In this document: positions 62,556-64,000 of the stretch, one piece after another
Layout: the number at the start of each line of letters is the position of its first letter
Numbering within the stretch: position 1 is the first letter of the stretch
Assembly: GCF_026012395.1 (NCBI RefSeq)
Contig: NZ_BRZA01000003.1
Location: forward strand, 1-64,000
Reading direction: 5' to 3'
Length of the DNA stretch: 64,000 nt
Source: Lysinibacillus piscis
Lineage (GTDB): Bacteria > Bacillota > Bacilli > Bacillales_A > Planococcaceae
Program-made: the position numbers and the translations under genes
Notes under the pieces: model-generated
Databases searched by the model: none
What the model was told of the DNA's origin: nothing
What the model saw: only the letters and a program-made list of their open reading frames with translations

Positions 62556-63461
62556 TTATTTCACCAATGCTTGTAAATATGTTTTATCTTCATCGCTAAT
62601 AACTAATGCATCTACCATTTGAAGCACTTTTAGTTTATAAATATTTTTGATAGCAAGTGCATATCGTATGGCACCATGATGAGTCAATTCCTGTTCGATT
62701 ACTAGATAATCTAATTCTTGCTTCACTGCTGTATTATAATAATCCTTTACCATATGTGAAGCAGGTGTATCTTGCGCTAAAAGATAAATGATTGGTAGTG
62801 AATACCTTTTATTAAATAAATCATTATGTGCATTCCATACTTTTAAACTTTGAATATCATTTTTAATCTGCTGAATGACACCAATGTTCGTTCCATACTC
62901 TTGTACTTGTGTCGAATACTTACCTTTGGCCAATACTTCGCCAATTAAACAACACATTCCTGTTAAAGAGCCTGATTTTTGAGTAATCATATCAATATAG
63001 CTTTGCTCATCTCGACAGTTATTCAATAAATCTAATTGCTGCCCATTAATACTTCGTAAAGCGTATTCCACTAATATATCTCTTGCTTGATCTTTATGTG
63101 TCAATGAACTACCTGCAATGATGTTAGCAGCTAAAAAAGTCATAGCTAACGCCGTATTAAGCGATAAGGCAGGCGTTCGGCTCCATAGATTATCTGTATC
63201 ATTGTCTTGTAAGTCATCGATAATATCAAAGGATAATATGAGTAATTCAATCGCTGCAGCAATCGTATAAATCTCATCCTGTACCTCATCTGTAAAGGCT
63301 TTATAATGAAGAACGCAAAGTTTACCAAAGGAGAAACTAGTAGTTGTTGTTTTTTCTTCTTTAAAGCATTGCATCATACTTCTCAGCTCTTCTGAAATAA
63401 GCGTTTCTGTTGCTAATAATCGGTTAAATGCTTGGTCGATTTGCTTATGTAAATAATCCAT
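62556..63461 (-). CDS. comQ: ComQ-like isoprenyl transferase (polyprenyl synthase fold)
   Basis: 301 residues. First aspartate motif DIIDDLQDND (about 82-91) and second region VIQQIKNDIQSL, where the last Asp is replaced by Ser as is variable in ComQ. The motif KRYSLPIIYLLAQ matches ComQ. ComQ farnesylates or geranylates a Trp of the ComX pheromone and helps its export. Here no comX follows; a comA-like gene starts 106 bases downstream. The start is ATG 63461 with GGGAG upstream; the longer frame to 63566 runs into a repeat. Another polyprenyl synthase function cannot be excluded. Confidence 0.82.
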   Translation of the reverse strand: MDYLHKQIDQAFNRLLATETLISEELRSMMQCFKEEKTTTTSFSFGKLCVLHYKAFTDEVQDEIYTIAAAIELLILSFDIIDDLQDNDTDNLWSRTPALSLNTALAMTFLAANIIAGSSLTHKDQARDILVEYALRSINGQQLDLLNNCRDEQSYIDMITQKSGSLTGMCCLIGEVLAKGKYSTQVQEYGTNIGVIQQIKNDIQSLKVWNAHNDLFNKRYSLPIIYLLAQDTPASHMVKDYYNTAVKQELDYLVIEQELTHHGAIRYALAIKNIYKLKVLQMVDALVISDEDKTYLQALVK

Positions 63462-63474
63462 CTCTCTACTCCCT

Positions 63475-63690
63475 TCATCAATTACGCTCCAGCGTAATTG
63501 CGTCTGTAATTTTTTTCGAGCCCGCATGAGGAAAGAAGTTAGCCTAAAAGCGTCACATCCCATCACAATGGCTTGTTACCGTCGCTACACTTAGATGCCC
63601 TACATCGTAGTCCCTCTAAATTCAAGACATTCACTGAGGCTTTTAACATCATTCAGTGATTGCCATTTGCTGTACCTAATGCTTCATTTT
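63475..63690. repeat. Modular intergenic repeat, copy 5 (degenerate)
   Basis: It starts with the box CAATTACGCTCCAGCGTAATTG (two palindromic halves, near 63479-63500) and CGAGCC, then GGCTTGTTACCGTCGCTACAC (a damaged core, about 63572-63592), CTACATCGTAGTCCCTC (63600-63616) and a broken hairpin (ATTCACTGAGG..CATTCAGTGA, about 63629-63659). The order equals that of copy 1. It lies just upstream of comQ. Confidence 0.75.
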
Positions 63691-63908
63691 GGACACTCAC
63701 TAAAACAGGTTAAATCTAATTATTACCATTATACAAACTTCTCTCTATGTATTCCATATTGCTGTAAAAATAATTCACATTTTATAGTAATTAAAAAGAA
63801 ATTTTTGTAAAGAGTAGGAACAAACCCTCATAAGCAATTGACACAAGTTTGTAGGTATTCAACAAAAATTCATTCGTGGTGTAGCTGAAATGCCATTTTA
63901 ACAACATA
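63691..63908. other. Intergenic stretch between copy 5 and the edge gene
   Basis: About 220 bp, AT-rich. No gene with a ribosome binding site; the comQ promoter should lie in this region or in the repeat but no good -35/-10 pair was seen. Confidence 0.35.
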
Positions 63909-63940
63909 AAAAGGTGTCAAGTTTTATACTCGACACCTTT
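63909..63940 (-). terminator. Terminator of the gene at the right edge
   Basis: On the minus strand AAAGGTGTCGAG pairs with CTTGACACCTTT (one mismatch) around a 7-base loop and is followed by TTATG. Confidence 0.82.
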
Positions 63941-63947
63941 CATGTTA

Positions 63948-64000
63948 TTAGCCTTTTACATAGTAAACTTCTTGTCCGCTTTCGATAACGAATTCAGGCT
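63948..64000 (-). CDS. 3' end of an unidentified gene
   Basis: Only the last 16 codons are present (frame ending PEFVIESGQEVYYVKG and TAA at 63948, with a second TAA right behind it). A terminator follows, which supports the frame. Too short to assign a family. Confidence 0.6.
   Translation of the reverse strand, partial: PEFVIESGQEVYYVKG

Noticed and set aside
62586-62618. Ten-codon frame ending in Trp (MKIKHIYKHW) near the comQ end, as a ComX candidate
   Set aside because: It lies wholly inside comQ, has no ribosome binding site and is far shorter than ComX precursors; Trp at the end is most likely chance.
63595-63810. 71-codon frame on the plus strand next to comQ
   Set aside because: It crosses the degenerate repeat copy and shows no ribosome binding site or protein-like composition.

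Overview
The window looks like a chromosomal segment of a low-GC, spore-forming member of the Bacillaceae/Caryophanaceae, most likely Lysinibacillus or a close relative. This rests on remembered protein resemblances, on 16S and tRNA sequence, and on gene order. The order sigB module - tex - sprT - tRNA cluster (Asn..Glu..Gln-Lys-Leu) matches what is known around trnS in Bacillus subtilis, and ndoAI/ndoA - alr - ydcC - acpS - rhomboid - ydbT/ydbS - cshA - murF - ddl is the neighbouring conserved block. I see no phage, transposase, integrase or CRISPR array.

Layout. 1-1151: the 5' end of a 16S gene preceded by eight tRNA genes, all on the minus strand, with one sigma-A promoter ahead of the tRNAs and a second directly ahead of 16S. 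1542-11368: sprT, tex, the sigB stress module (rsbT-U-V-W-sigB), the EndoA toxin/antitoxin pair, alr, a LolA-like lipoprotein and acpS. 11432-21675: rhomboid protease, YdbS/YdbT, RNA helicase CshA, a carboxylesterase, murF-ddl and a RodA/FtsW protein. 21733-35705: transporters, cardiolipin synthase, a VanY-type carboxypeptidase, a YidC insertase, AraC and LytTR regulators, a chemoreceptor, LemA plus a TPM protein, acetyltransferases and small proteins. 35800-45891: DUF1002, CvfB, MntR, ComFB, a cadCA metal-efflux operon with its operator, a penicillin-acylase-family enzyme, exoA, murB and an HxlR regulator. 46158-58834: an S-layer-anchored 5'-nucleotidase, azoreductase with an MhqR-like operator, FrnE, an FAD/Rieske protein, PpaC, an RpiR regulator, NiaP and thrCB. 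58876-64000: a ZIP transporter, a PAP2 phosphatase, an unknown Cys-rich protein, a ComA-like response regulator next to a ComQ-like isoprenyl transferase, and the 3' end of one more gene at the edge.

The most interesting points are these. (1) A modular family of intergenic repeats has at least five copies and part of it lies in the rRNA leader; one copy's hairpin arm is split by a 68-bp segment flanked by a 6-bp duplication. (2) A comQ-comA pair has no comX or comP between its members. (3) The sigB module lacks rsbR, rsbS and rsbX but keeps a good sigma-B promoter ahead of rsbV; a second near-perfect sigma-B promoter stands before an uncharacterised 93-residue protein. (4) A 21-bp tandem repeat supplies the stop codon of exoA. 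(5) A compact multi-hairpin element lies at 61605-61710. Several genes were trimmed to GTG or TTG starts on the basis of ribosome binding sites. All family names rest on my recognition of motifs and remembered homologues, not on a search.
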